Source: Phoronis australis (taxonomy: Eukaryota; Phoronida; Phoronidae). Taken from it: DNA of 64,000 bases. The notes under the pieces are model-generated. The model saw only the letters and a list, made by a program, of their open reading frames with translations. It did not search any database and was not told where the DNA came from. Both the position numbers and the translations under genes were made by a program. How positions within the stretch are numbered: position 1 is the first letter of the stretch; every line of letters starts with the position of its first letter. Location: assembly GCA_002633005.1 (NCBI GenBank), contig NMRA01001046.1, forward strand, positions 1 through 64,000, in the 5' to 3' direction. This document shows, piece after piece, positions 49,178-61,776 of the stretch.

Positions 49178-49916
49178 GTAAGTCATGTTGAGATTGAAAA
49201 CGCGCTACTGCAGGATTAAGTCGCTGTGATACAGAACTCCCCGCCATATGTTTTAGCTGTTTGTTACAGTACGTCGGGAAAAAGATGATATGCCATCCAT
49301 AAAATAGCTTATTTACGTGCTCAAATTTACTCTGAGAAAGTACATGGAGGGCTGAGGTGTGAACGCGACAAATACAAATCTCTAAAATCTTCCTTTCTTC
49401 GGAAGTTAATCCATCCAAATAACTTGAATCAGGGATCATTCCGGCCATTTTTTGTGACCGTCTGTAGAATTACAAGTAATGTGATCACTAGAAAACAGGG
49501 CCAATTATATCATGCACTTTGAGGCAAGTAACATATTGACACAGTTGTGGCAGGGTGATTCAAAAGTACGCAAATAAAATTTACATGTACACGTGCTAAC
49601 TCGTGTGCATTCCAGAAGAGGTCTTTTCATCTTCTGCTATAAACAATACATGTGCAGCACAACAAAAACAGTATACATGAATGTAAGGATGACTTAATGA
49701 ACAGCATGCATGCACCTGCCTTTATGCCAAGTCCGTCCACCATAGTTGGGAATGATTTGTATCTACGATCTTTGGCAGCATACATAGCCAAAAACTGAAA
49801 TGTCACCTTTGTGATTATATGTAGGTACGCGTCGACCATGACAATACATGTAGAGGCCTCAACTAGAAGCTCTCGTACACCCATTGATATTATTCTATAC
49901 CTGTTAGATATAAAGG

Positions 49917-50243
49917 CAGTGGCGGATTTAGGGGAGGGAGGTAAGGGGGTCATGGTTCATCCGTAAAATTCTCCCAGATACCATTTGGAAGTGCGGGGTG
50001 CGAATTGTTGACTACCACATGTGCGCACCCAAGGGGGCTGGGGGGGGGGGGGNGGGCAGTGCATAATTCATAAGCCTTGGACAAACCCCGTTTACCGTTT
50101 TTCTTTTTAGTAATATGGCCAACAAACCCAAAAATTCGAGGCTCCCGAATCCCTTACATTTTAGGAAGGGCGCACACATGTGGCGAAATTATGGCTATTG
50201 TTGTGCCCTGCCCCCCTAACTTAAAATCCTGGATCCGCCTGTT
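49917..50243. mobile_element. Short terminal-inverted-repeat element, copy 2 (complete)
   Basis: Left end CAGTGGCGGATTTAGGGGAG, right end CCTGGATCCGCCTG: imperfect inverted repeats. It is the reverse orientation of the element at 29104-29250, with a G-run and an N (50053) in its middle. Confidence 0.65.
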
Positions 50244-50549
50244 TAAGGGGAGCTTTGAACTAGTTCTAATTGTTAGTTTATGCGTTAAGGTGTGGCCATG
50301 TCTTTTGACGGCCAACTGCTTAAAATCAAGAAGCATCGTTAAAGAAGTGTCTAACATTCCGTCAAAGTCACGGATGTAAGTCATAGCTGGACTGGTACGA
50401 CCTTTGGACATTTTTGCATTGTGGTTTTTTTTCATTACCGTTATCTATGGCGTGCTGTAAATGAATAAGTTTAAAGATTCATTGTCTTTAGTAAATTACA
50501 TATGTTCTTGCTTTCGGATAAGGTAGTGTTGTTTTCGTTTTTGTCCTAG

Positions 50550-50900
50550 TTCAACGAGCAGACATCGTTGTCACTATCGTGGACACAGACGGCACTGCAA
50601 TCTACAACATTTCGAACCAGCAAAGTATGAAGAGCGCTCTGGTGACCGGGAAGAGATACAATGTTCAGTGTGAAGTCATCAGCGTTCTTCCAAGTGGTGT
50701 TGACATCGCATGGAATCCGATAAGTCAATCTCAACTGAACACAACACAGTCTGCTCTTCCCGGTGGTGCATATAGTTATTATTCTAACTTCAGCTTCACC
50801 GCTTCCAAAGATCACCACAAACGACAGTACACTTGCTCAGTCGCCCACAGCGTTGTGAGCGAGATTAATTCAACAAGACAATTTGAACTAGATGTTCACT
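50550..50900 (+). CDS. Ig domain 15 (class B) exon
   Basis: 351 nt, acceptor TTGTCCTAG, donor T|GTGAGT. It starts VQRADIVVTIVDTDG. Cysteines lie in YNVQCEVI and KRQYTCSVAH; tryptophan in IAWNPIS. The block FTASKDHHKRQYTC is a good B consensus. The linker into the next exon is Y, through T|AC. Confidence 0.92.
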
Positions 50901-52220
50901 GTGAGTACAACACGCAATTTCTTTACCCTTAGACAGATACGGAAAATTACGCATTTTGGTGAATTACCACATTGTTTTGTTGGAAAAACAGCATTTTTTC
51001 CAAGACAAATTTACCTATTAAAGCGGCTATGACTGGGCGTCCTTTGGTATCTGAGAAACGGACTATAGTTACATGTAGGTGTAACGCTGACTAGGCTCCC
51101 ATTATCGCGCATCATGAATCGTTGTGGTCGGAAAATTCATGTTTTTATCGCCATTAACACAATGCGCACGAATGCTGACTGAGTTAATTGCAATTTTTAG
51201 TGAGCCTCTAAGTGCCCGTGCGCGGCTGACATATTTAACGGATTCTGCGGTGAAAGTCGGTCGTAGCACCATCCTTTACTACGAGAGCGTTTGGTCGCCC
51301 GAGGTAACTATCGAAGTTTCCTGTGAACTTCCTTCGTGCACCACCCTCTGGATAGAAACTTTTTTTCTTTCGAAATTTCATTCAGAAAGTCGGGAACTTG
51401 ATATATCTGACGTGTAATCATCGAAAACGCTCACAAAAACATAATTTAACGTTATTGAACACCTTTTTAGTTGAAAAATCTCTTAGCAATTTCAACTACC
51501 TTCATTTCCTTTGCCAAGCACTCGTATGTAGTGTATGCGTGCGTGCCTGCCTGCGTGCGTGTGTGCGTGTGAGTTTACATTTTTATGAGGAACAATGAGT
51601 GAACAGTGAAGAACACTACCCGGTGACCACAGAAATATTTACGTCTAGAACTCCACGTACAATAAATCAACAGGCCTGTTGTTCAGTAAATCTTCATGTT
51701 AGCCTGTCACCTTACCTTCAAGAAAACGAATACACTTTTCAATTTTTGCCATACACTGCATGTTGTAGGCATGGAATGATGCTATCTTTTAAAATGCAAA
51801 CATCTCAACCATGAATACTGCCACAAAACTGACTGGTCACTTACAGCTTCCTACCCTTTTCCAGTTTAGAGCCGTCAGTGTAACAAAGCAGATACTTATG
51901 CTTATTATTTCTGCTATTGGCCATTGTATGAGCCGCGGAATGGGCAAAGAACAGTTAAAAGCAAATTTAAACCTCATTCGAAAAATATGAGCCTCGGGAA
52001 TGGCAGAACATAGTTAATGGCTTGATTTTTACGAATTAGGATGTTATTTTTAAGATTTAGGTTTGATTTAATGTTAACTGATTAATGGCCTTTCCGCGCA
52101 CTTAGGTAGTTCCTGTTTCCACCGACATGTTTGATTGTTTGATATTCCGAACTCTAAAGATTTGATTTTTACGTGTTGGATTTGATTTTCCAAAACACGT
52201 TCGATTTTTAAGATTTAGGT
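50901..52220. other. Intron 15, first part
   Basis: A plus-strand frame ending at 51417 contains VTIEVSCELPSC and TTLWIET, which weakly recalls an Ig b-c region. The phase does not fit and no strand-f block follows. A GTGC/GTGT microsatellite lies at about 51536-51572. Confidence 0.4.
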
Positions 52221-52238
52221 NNNNNNNNNNNNNNNNNN
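52221..52238. other. Assembly gap (Ns) next to a C run
   Basis: Eighteen Ns followed by a run of 14 Cs. The true gap size is unknown and sequence may be missing from this unusually long intron. Confidence 0.9.
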
Positions 52239-55200
52239 CCCCCCCCCCCCCCATCCCCCCATACTTCCGTCAGCAATAACCGTAAATAAATCGTATGTAT
52301 GTTTAAAAAATGTGATCTGGTCATCACAAAGGGTGCTCGACAGTTGCCCAAGTTTGTCGTTTAGCTTATTACTCACGTTCCTGTGACTTCTGCGAGCAGC
52401 AAAATGAGGGATGAGAGTTTTCACCCACTTACGATTATATCTGAGACAAAGCGCTGGACAAGTGGCCCCGTGCGCTCTCAAGGTACATGTACACTAGTTG
52501 TAGACCATTTAGCATTTCTAGAGCTGCAGAAGGCCTTCTAAAAAGCAGAGGTGATGCACAAGCAGGCTAGACGTTGCAGCTGCTTATATGTGTTGGTAAC
52601 TGAACCCTTTGAGGGCAATAACTTAACGATAATAATTTGACCTCCAAAGATTTTCGCTATCATGTATGCATCACCAAAAATCCACGCCCAGTCCGTAGCC
52701 TCGCCTGGTGAATCTGCTTTAAACATTGACCAGTACATTTGTACATGTATGTGCGTACTAGGCCTATGCGCGTTTACTCGAAATAAGTTTTTATCAAAGA
52801 ACATTTTAGCACACATATGTACCATATACTGTAGGCTCAGACTGCGACCAAATCTTAAACTGGGTAATTACTTGTCCAGTATGTTGGTCTGACAGCAACT
52901 TTTTTACTTGGCGAAATAAATTTCGCCAAGTATGTTGCTCTTCCACTAAGTTTGTTTTTTTTTGTTTGTTCGCACGATACAGGTCGCAATTTTCGTCCGA
53001 TCATCACGAAATTCACACATAACACGTACTTCCGGAAGTACTGGAAGCCTATTGTTTTTCGTTAAAATCGGATCCAAGATGGCGGCTGTGGCGGCCATTT
53101 TTTTCCATTTAAAGGTTCAAATGCTTCTGGAGGCTACAATTTTTTACGTCAACGGCTAAGAATCGGCACAGTAAATGGACCGGAAGTTTGCTACAAGTAT
53201 GCCGGAAATTGTTTACTTCCGGTTAAAGATGGCGGAAATATTGGCGATCGCGCATGCGCACCTCGATTTTGGCCTAAAACGTTTTCTCCTGTAGAGGGCG
53301 CATTATCAGACCAATTCCTTCGAATTTTTACAGGTATTGGTTTCTTAGCAAAAGGTACCCGCTCATCCAAAACCTTTACGGCAAACAGATGGCGCTTCTC
53401 ATCATTTTATCGCTCAAGACTACCAGAGAATCTTAACCAAGCACCTTGACCTACATTCTGCTTTTACTGACTGTAGCCATCAGGTCACGAGAGTTCATGA
53501 ACCAGACAGTGTATGTCCTGATGAGTGGCGAATTTGTGTGGAAAAGAAATCTTTGTGTCCGACATTCCATGTTTAAAACCTCATTTGTAATAACTATTTA
53601 TAACATATAATTAAGATGAAAGTGTTAATAATCTACGCTGTTGTGGTTGCTCGGCCTAAACGCTGGGGTAAAATATATATTCAATGAACGTGACCATGGT
53701 GAGGCTACTAAACCGGGCCCGGCCACTTTTCCGCCTGGCGAGATTTTGGCAACTCAACAACCATAATTTTAATTAGGTTGAAATATAACCACTATATTTT
53801 TTAAATAATGCTTGAATTATACATGGTGATATGCATGTTAGGTTTTATTCTCTTGCGATATTTTCTTTTTCGTTCAGTGTCTCGTTATTCAACAACAGCC
53901 CAGCAGACCGGACTGGCCGTGGCACGGCACGGCAGCTGATGGTTCACCAAGTAGAAACGTCTGTAATATTTTATGTTCTATCAACACTAAGGCAAAAGAG
54001 AGTGGTTTCAACTGATATAGTATCGATTTAACGAACTGAACCATGCACTATGAACATGTTGGTGGCCATGATTAATAACAGCTGACAGTATAAACAAAGA
54101 GTGAAGCACTGAGCTCATCATGTCACGTTGTCACAACGGCGATGTGACGTCAGCAGCTGTAGAATGTAGGTCAAGGTGCTGGGTCAAGATTCAGTNTGAC
54201 CCAGCCAGCACTGTCCTACTGTAGACTGGACCGTCATGTTGCGCCATCTATTGTTCTTTCTTGTTATTGTAGTTGATTGTATGCTCTCTATTTGATTTCT
54301 TCGCTAGTCACATGAATGATATCGTGTTCGTCGTCTTTTCGATTAATCCCGCCAAGTGTCGCTCCTCCGAGCGCTCTCGTTTGTGTTATTGTTTATTTCT
54401 CTTTTACTGTATGAGTAAATAGTAGTTTGACTACACGTCAACTACATGCGTATCACTCTGTCCGTAAGCCATTTGGCGTGCAATAACTTCACGTTTTCAA
54501 AAAATGACGTGAAATATTTGCTGTAGCAAATACACACTTATTAAAGGTAGAATCAATAACTTCACTTCTTAGATGTCCGTTCAGGTTTGCTTACGATGAA
54601 TACATGTATAACGCAGTAGGCTATACCCGCTCTTCGCTCCATGTGGGTCTCCTTCCGAATGGTGTCCAATGATGGACCAAAGGATTAGCCTTAAGTTATG
54701 AGTGATTGTTATCATTTATTACTTTTTGTCGGCAAAAAGGCTCCATCATAAATCATATTAACAGCGTGTCCCTACCGTAACAATGACAGGACCTGATTCC
54801 TGGGTGATAAAATTGATCGCTGTTAGAAACCAAACGTATGTTAGCCGGGTATCGAACCACCGATTCTTTCCAAGGCGAGATATGACCTTAAAATTACCTA
54901 CGGAGCACTTTATCAACACATCCCAGAATGTATGCGGTCTAAATTAAAAGTTAGACTTGTGAGGCATATCGCTTCAGAGATAGTGTACACAAATATTTTT
55001 GTAAATTTCTTATCGCGTATGTTGTATTTATTATAGTATTTATTATTATATTTGTGTATATTATGATAGTGAATTAATAATAAAAGCATTTCCGCTATAT
55101 TTTAATTTAAACGGATACTAACACAAGATTGTTCATTCGAAACGTAAACCCAAATAGTGAGCCTTCAGCGCAATAACAAATAGCTTCAAGCTTAAAAAAT

Positions 55201-56441
55201 GATACTAATTTTGTAGCTTATTTTTATTTTTGTTGCTGCAAAACTACCCAAAACGGCCGTCGTAGGGAATAACAGCTAATCCGTGCATTCTTGGTCCGCA
55301 CTCAACAACCGCCACTTGCGATGGGTTTCCGCGGAAAGCACTCCCACTAAAAAATAGTGTACAAATTAAAAGAAAAATAAAGCAAAAACTAACATGACTG
55401 AAAAATAACGTATGGTTATATTTTAGTGATATCCTTCCACTTACAAAACTTACATGTATGTTGTTTCCAATATTGTGAAAAAGTATCATTAAGTGTCACG
55501 TTTTACCGCCTAGATGCGTGGTTGAGTTGTCAATGGCTTCCAGTGCGATAATAGACTAAAGACTGGCCCTACATGTAATTCCTCACGTTATTACTCTTAA
55601 CCTTTTGTTCACGCGTGTACTCAGACAAAAGTTTCAACGTTATCTCTAGCCAGTGCTTCGAAGACTCGGCGTGAGATGAGACACTCGTCCACCGACTGTT
55701 GCACTTGTTGATCCAATAACCTTCTGTCTCGGTGAGAAAATGTTCAGCATGACGTCATTTTGACGTCATTTTGACGTTTTGGACCAGTGTGACGACATGT
55801 TTTTTTATTTCCGGGTCCAAACTGTGTCATCTACTGCCATGACACGTCATCCGTGAACACCCGAATAGCTGGTTCTCTGTCGATTAATACTGTAATTCTG
55901 TGACAGCAACTCAGCTGTAACTGTGTCTGTATTTCAAGGCCTAATTCTAAATCTACAGACTGTCCCTAACCCGTATTTACATTCTAGAACTTTTCACCTA
56001 TTCAAGTATATTCTAGAACATTCTAGAATATGCCCAGTCATTCTATCAACATTAAGTGGGCTCAAACTGTTCCATAATACAGTTCTACATTAACCTCCAA
56101 TATATTGGATTCTCCTTGAATTAACATTCTCTGGTAATCCATTGTAATCACCACTGTTCAGATCTAATGGGTCATGCCAATCAAGTGCTACATATACATG
56201 TACTGGTGTAGTAAGCTAATAGAACAGTCTTTTAAATGTGATTTGAATAAACCCATTGCGTGGTACCCCTGACATTAATTAATACATGGATGGACACGTC
56301 GTAGAAAATCTTGAATATACACTGTGTACATGTAGTTTATTCAAGCAATGCAAACAGTTCTATTAAATTGTAATGTAGCTTTGTAGTTGTGTGAGAATCT
56401 AAACAAAAAAAAAAACGCTGACGACAACTTATTTCTTTCAG
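52239..56441. other. Intron 15, second part
   Basis: Contains a short palindrome TACTTGGCGAAA-TAAA-TTTCGCCAAGTA at about 52907-52933, near the start of a likely repeat that includes AAGATGGCGGC words (53076, 53229). There is also an N at 54196 and three GACGTCATTTT words at about 55750-55775. No exon recognised. Confidence 0.5.
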
Positions 56442-56777
56442 ACGGTCCGGATAGCTTAAATATCAGTGTGAGCAACGGAACTCTTGACTGGTCAAATAAT
56501 CAGCTGTCTGTGCGCTACATGAAGAACTATACAATCTTCTGTCAGACCGAACTCTATCCATCCGCGAGTGTGTTGCTGAGAATTATTTTAAGTGACCTTA
56601 CAGAAATTGAGACAGATGATGCAGTCGTCTTGACTTCGTCAAGTTATGGAAAAATCATCGTTGCCAATGTCACATTTCAAGCCACTTTTGCATCTCACAA
56701 TAGTAAAGTTACCTGTACAATAACGAATCGTGCCACCAGAGCGTCCAGTTCGCAAGAAATCAAGATATTGATGTCTG
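56442..56777 (+). CDS. Ig domain 16 (class A) exon with GC donor
   Basis: 336 nt, acceptor TTCTTTCAG. Alignment with the other A exons puts the end at LMSG|, followed by GCAAGT, a GC-AG intron instead of GT-AG. The linker is YGPDSLNISVSNG. Cysteines lie in YTIFCQTE and SKVTCTITN; strand c reads VLLRIIL. The class A block has drifted to FQATFASHNSKVTC. It is the shortest A exon. Confidence 0.88.
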
Positions 56778-59083
56778 GCAAGTACATGTAGATCATGGGT
56801 GTGCTTCATCGCTTTCACTGAACACTCTACATGTTTAAAGAAGTTATTCAAGTAGTGGTGAGACTATGAGTACCTAGCCCTTCTGCGTCACGAGGCTCAA
56901 TGTACGACGTTTATTTCACTGTTTCCTAAATAGTAGCTTACTGTAAAAGCGTGTTCACTTGTTCAGCAGCTGATGTGAAACTTCATCAACTTCACATACA
57001 TTTGCACAACACTTCAACATGCTGCCTTTATCCAGTTACCAAGGTACAGTAGAACCCCAGAAAAAATTCCTAAAATTGACGAAATTTGGAGCATCTGAAA
57101 ACGACTGGCTTTATTCAGATGAAACGTTTGGATATCATACTTTATCCCTGTCTTATTGTGGTTACATGTACGTCAGACACATGACCAAATACTAAGTCTT
57201 TTAGTTATGTAACGGACTGACAGATCGATTCACTGGGAAATTGGAAACTTGGCTTGCGAGAGATTTGAACTTGAGTCTCAGAACTTGCAAGCGCACTAAG
57301 ACTAGGCAGGCGCACTACAAGCAGAATTGATAAAAGTGTATATAATCAAGATTTGCCCAAGAATACTCAATGTCTGAGACATACTACTTTAATATAATAT
57401 TATCAACGTAAAAAGAAAACTTTCAAAGCTTTATTTATCGATGTAGGCGAAATAATTAAACTTAAAGAACAGTACGCATCGAAGCTGAATAACTAAAAAG
57501 TTACATGTAACGAATGCCAAACACAAAATTATGGAAAACATTATAAGTTTGACAGAGCAAATGACAAAAAATCTTATACTTTTGTTGTCGTCAGTGTTGA
57601 CCTGATGACCTATGACGCCTTCGAAGTAGTTTCAAAAGCATCGACATGGAGGAACTGAAAGTTTTTAACAGACTGGAGGTTTTTAACAGACTAAGGGTTT
57701 CTAACAGACGGAAGGTTTTATATAAATGACAGAAAAGTGAGGAGTAAGTAGGTTATTCAATGGTTCCCGGGTTATTAAACGTATTATGAGGAAGAGAGTG
57801 TTTTTTTAAAAAATATAATTTGAGGGTTAAGCCCTTAATTGATATTTAAAAAAAATTCTTCGAGATACGTTGAATAACGCCACAGCCATCCCAAAAGCTA
57901 TATTTATGCACTATTTCCAATATAGAAATTTTGTAATTTCAGTGAAGACAATCAAAATATAAGTTTAACAAAAATGGAAATGGCAATATAAAACGCTGCA
58001 ACATCATTTTTGATAATTCTGAGCATTTATAAAAAACGAAATTGACAATGTTATAGAAGCCACGTTATTGCTATTAATGTAACTTTCTGCTAACTTTAAT
58101 TACATATACATGGATGCGTCGTCATGTGACCTGTTTTGATTCTAAGGGATATCTGACTATTTTTGAAAATATACTCATTTACTGAGTTGAAAGTGAATGC
58201 TTTTGTGGATATTTGGCTAAGTTCACAAACTACAGGTTCTATATAACCTTAATATTGTCACGGCGTGTGATAGTTTAGACTAATGTTGCATCTTGCAGTC
58301 GTCTAAATATCTTCCGGAACCCATCAGGGCATGCGCAAATATAAATTCGATATTCTGCTGTTGGTACTAATGTGTTCTGAACATCCGAATAGGCTGAAGG
58401 AAGAAAGTCGCTTTGTGTGACCCGAACTCAGTAATTTCTACGAAAATGTATGTTGTGGCAGGAATTGTCGTATACGACACATGTTGTCACCGATAATACA
58501 TACATGTAACCCAATAAGACAAACGTGCTTCACTTACGAATTGTAGTGACATTCAAGACCCTTAATGATGTTGGCGTTTTTGTAACTTGCATAACGCTAA
58601 ATCGTCGTGAGAGACCGTCCGGAGTTGGTATATGGTGCAACTCCGGACGGCCTGGGGTGAACAGAAAACCACAGTTCAACTGTGAGTCTACACCAATGTG
58701 ACAAATGAGAGTAGTTCTACTTGCTACGTAAGCTGCGGGTATGCTTATCTCTTTTATGACACACAATGTGTGACTGGGCAAACGTTTTCAAAATAAAGTG
58801 GATAAATCAGCGGAGTGTGAGACCCATGAAGTCCCTGTCAAGTCCTCACATCAATTCTACGTTGTGTGTGTCATGGAAGTCTCTGAGTACCGCCTGGGTA
58901 ACGTATGTATTGATGCATCCCAGCTACGTTGTTTTTAAGCATCCTTGTATCTTTCCATCGTCTAACCATGTAAACGGCATCTTGCGAAGGTGAAGTTCAT
59001 CTACGTTAATTAACATTTCATTATATATCAGAACCGGGTGGGTTGAAACGGAATTTTTTAAGCTATCGCTATTTTAATTGCAG
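56778..59083. other. Intron 16 of the Ig array
   Basis: AT-rich, with a small cluster of GAAGGTTTT/GGAGGTTTT words at about 57655-57720. A minus-strand tRNA-like fragment is listed separately. No exon recognised. Confidence 0.5.
57240..57318 (-). mobile_element. tRNA-like SINE fragment (tentative)
   Basis: On the minus strand, TAGTCTTAGTGCG followed about 30 bp later by AGTTCAAATCTC looks like A and B boxes of RNA polymerase III. There is no complete cloverleaf or anticodon loop that I can draw, so a tRNA-derived SINE is the likelier reading. Confidence 0.35.
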
Positions 59084-59437
59084 AAAAAATGCCGGATTTA
59101 AGTGTAATCGTCCAGTCCGTCGCGACAGGAATCATTCACTATAACCATTCTTCGGAGACCTTGAAACACTATGAAGACCTAACGGAAGGCGTGTCATATT
59201 ATGTCGAATGCAAGACCGTCGGGACATTGCCAAATATTCAATTAAAGTGGACCAGACCGACATTTAGCAATCAAGAGGTCAGCAACGATACGCGTTCAGG
59301 TCAAATGTACACCAGCATTCGTTCGTTCACGTTCATTGCCAAAGACATTCACCACCAACAATTTATTGGATGTCAAACAAAACAGATGAACTTGGAATAC
59401 CTGCAACAGGAGGCTGTCTTTAAAATTCATGCCCTGT
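59084..59437 (+). CDS. Ig domain 17 (class B) exon
   Basis: 354 nt, acceptor TTAATTGCAG, donor T|GTAAGT. It starts EKMPDLSVIVQS. Cysteines lie in YYVECKTV and HQQFIGCQTK; tryptophan in LKWTRPT. The block is FIAKDIHHQQFIGC. The last residues read FKIHAL before the split codon, where most B exons have V-x-V. Confidence 0.92.
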
Positions 59438-60624
59438 GTAAGTATCACACTACATGCACCAACGTACACAATATTTTGAGCAGTTGGAGGCGAAGCCACC
59501 TACTTGAAATCTAATTTGCAAAGTCTGCTTCTATACCATGAAGGAAACTTGTGATTGTGTGAGAAATGTGTGATGGCTGTCGCCGTTGACGGATTAGATG
59601 AAAATAGAGGGAGGGAAGAGCGTAGAATTTTGAAGAAAAAAATACTCAAACGTACACTTCCGTAACTCACACACTTAATGCTACAACAATAATAATATAA
59701 ATATATAATGATATAAGTCGGCGTGTTATAAACACGATATAGTTATTGATTCTGTCACATGGTTTAACCTGAACAAGGCTGCCAAGCCCGGTGGTCCCGA
59801 TAGCTTAAAGGTTCAAAGCTCCAGCACAGTTAACAGAAGTTCCGGCATTGGGCCCTGGTCGGGACAGAGACTTTTTCAGACTGACCTGTAGGTCAACACT
59901 GTTTAGTTTGTAAGAACACGAGGAATTCTTGCCTGCGCCATTTCAAAACGCTATTTTATAACAGTGCAGTTGCAGGTTTCATTTTAGAAACGCGTGGGTA
60001 TTGGTGTATTGACCCAAACCGCCTCAACTATATGGACCGATCTGGAGAACCTACGGATGTATGGGTCATTTTTTCCCTTTCGCCTCCAATTTTAAAGGGC
60101 TTTTTGGCACAATTTACACGTAAGCTAGCACAGTGCGTCAACGATATTCCGTGTGTGATAAACGTGTATATGCACTCACAAGTTATGGTAAGATGTTTCT
60201 TGTTAAGTTTGGCTGGGCTTGTGTCAGTTGTACAAACATATCCCCATCGACCTTCAGTGACACTGTTCACAAACTCGTTCAGAGCAAAAGTTTTACAAAA
60301 ACAATCGACGCGTTATTTGGAATGTCCACGAGTCTCGTGGAATCCTATCGAATCCATATCTGAATAGTCCCTTTCACTTAAAAAACTGTATTAAAACGAA
60401 TGTATGGTTTCAATTGCAACTTACGCGGCTGCTTCAATAATGTTTAATGATTTGTGAAAAGCTGGAAAATCATATTTTTTGCACTAAGAAAATGTCTACA
60501 AATACGCCAATTGACTTTGACAGTTCTTTATAGGCACTTGTTCATTGTCACAAATAGCGACACACAGTCATCGCAAGACTCGCTGACGCCGTCGATATGT
60601 GTCTTCGATTCACATGTTTTAACA
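59438..60624. other. Intron 17, first part
   Basis: Open frames at 60032-60367 have no recognisable domain and no paired splice sites. Nothing else recognised. Confidence 0.5.
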
Positions 60625-60686
60625 TGACTTAATCATACTAAGAGATGGCGTCTTAAAAGACGCCATCTCTTAGTATGATAAAGTCA
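60625..60686. repeat. Near-perfect 30-bp palindrome
   Basis: Arms 60625-60654 and 60657-60686 are reverse complements with one mismatch, separated by AA. The core is CATACTAAGAGATGGCGTCT. It would form a strong hairpin. Confidence 0.85.
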
Positions 60687-61404
60687 GTGGAGATATAGAA
60701 CACGAAGTGGTATAAGTTCAAACAGAAAACGGTAAAAAAACGAAATCAATTCTGGCAAAACATACCCTTAAAAATTCAACGTTTAGGTTATTGTTGCTCA
60801 AAAAAACGACGTGGAATGGAGGTGAAGTAGGAAAAAACAGGAGACAATTGTGCCAAGAGTTTGGGAACGTAAATGTAGTGCGTTCACTATCGAATTTGTT
60901 TTGTGAACCTATCAGTAGCGGCCTAAGCTACTATTTTGAATGACATTGACAAGGTGCGTTTTGTGTTTGAATTTCTAAGAATACCCTGATACTTGGGATT
61001 TAGGCTGTCGGCTAGTCCCGCCTTTGTCTTAAGAGCGCTTAACCTAAAATGCACACCCAGGGGGCGAAGCTCAGGGAGCTCGAATAAGCCCCCCATGTGG
61101 CGAAGCGGGCAAGAAGGTTCGCCCCTTAGAGACAAAATGTCCGAGAAAATGGGACAAATGTCTACTTAATGAGCACAAACGCGCAATCCACGGTGGTGCT
61201 CCAGTTTTTGTTTTGTTTTTTTTTTTAGTCCGCATGCTCCATTAACCTGAGAAATACGAGCCCCCCTAAATTGGAGGCTTGGGTGCGCGCATGCATTTTT
61301 AGCGAAATCCAAATCTGTTGAAAATAGAGATAAGTGTAAGACAATACAAGCACCTCTATTTGTTCTTTTGAACTGTCACATGACTTCACTTTGGTTTGCC
61401 ACAG

Positions 61405-61776
61405 ATGGACCTTCAACAACTGAAATACGTGTGAACTCAACGACAGGGACCAGCCTTGGCTACGGCCTGGAGTACGGGCGAGTGTATGTAGCGAGTTGCA
61501 AGAGCTCGAGCGTCAGTCGAACAGCAAACGTTTCCTTTGGATTCGAAACTGCCCCATCAAAAATAGCTACTGATGCATCAGAGTTGGCAGTTTTCGGTGA
61601 AGCAGCTCTTCTGCTACAGACTAATGAGTCTGGAACCAACAACGGATTGAAGTTTTTATCAAAGATAACGTTTACTGCGGACGCCAGCGTCCATAAGCGA
61701 ACGCTTCGATGTTTTGCCGAGAATAACATTATATCTCGTTTCAACGCGTCTTCAAGCGTCGTGGTTTATATTGACA
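61405..61776 (+). CDS. Ig domain 18 (class A) exon
   Basis: 372 nt, acceptor TGCCACAG, donor A|GTAGGT chosen to match domain 5, which ends the same way (D, then split A). The linker is YGPSTTEIRVNST. Cysteines lie in YVASCKSS and HKRTLRCFAEN; strand c reads VSFGFET. The block FTADASVHKRTLRC is a textbook class A example. A GT four bases further on would also keep an open frame but would change phase, so I reject it. Confidence 0.9.

Noticed and set aside
54790-54960. Minus-strand B-box-like word GGTTCGATACCCGG
   Set aside because: No A box at the right distance and no cloverleaf arms; a single 14-base match is weak.
59789-59875. Candidate tRNA or SINE (TAGCTTAAAGG then GGTTCAAAGCTC)
   Set aside because: The A- and B-box-like words are adjacent instead of about 30 bp apart, so they cannot be an internal RNA polymerase III promoter.
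60032-60367. Overlapping open frames in intron 17
   Set aside because: Sequence has no Ig landmarks and lacks bounding splice sites in phase 1.
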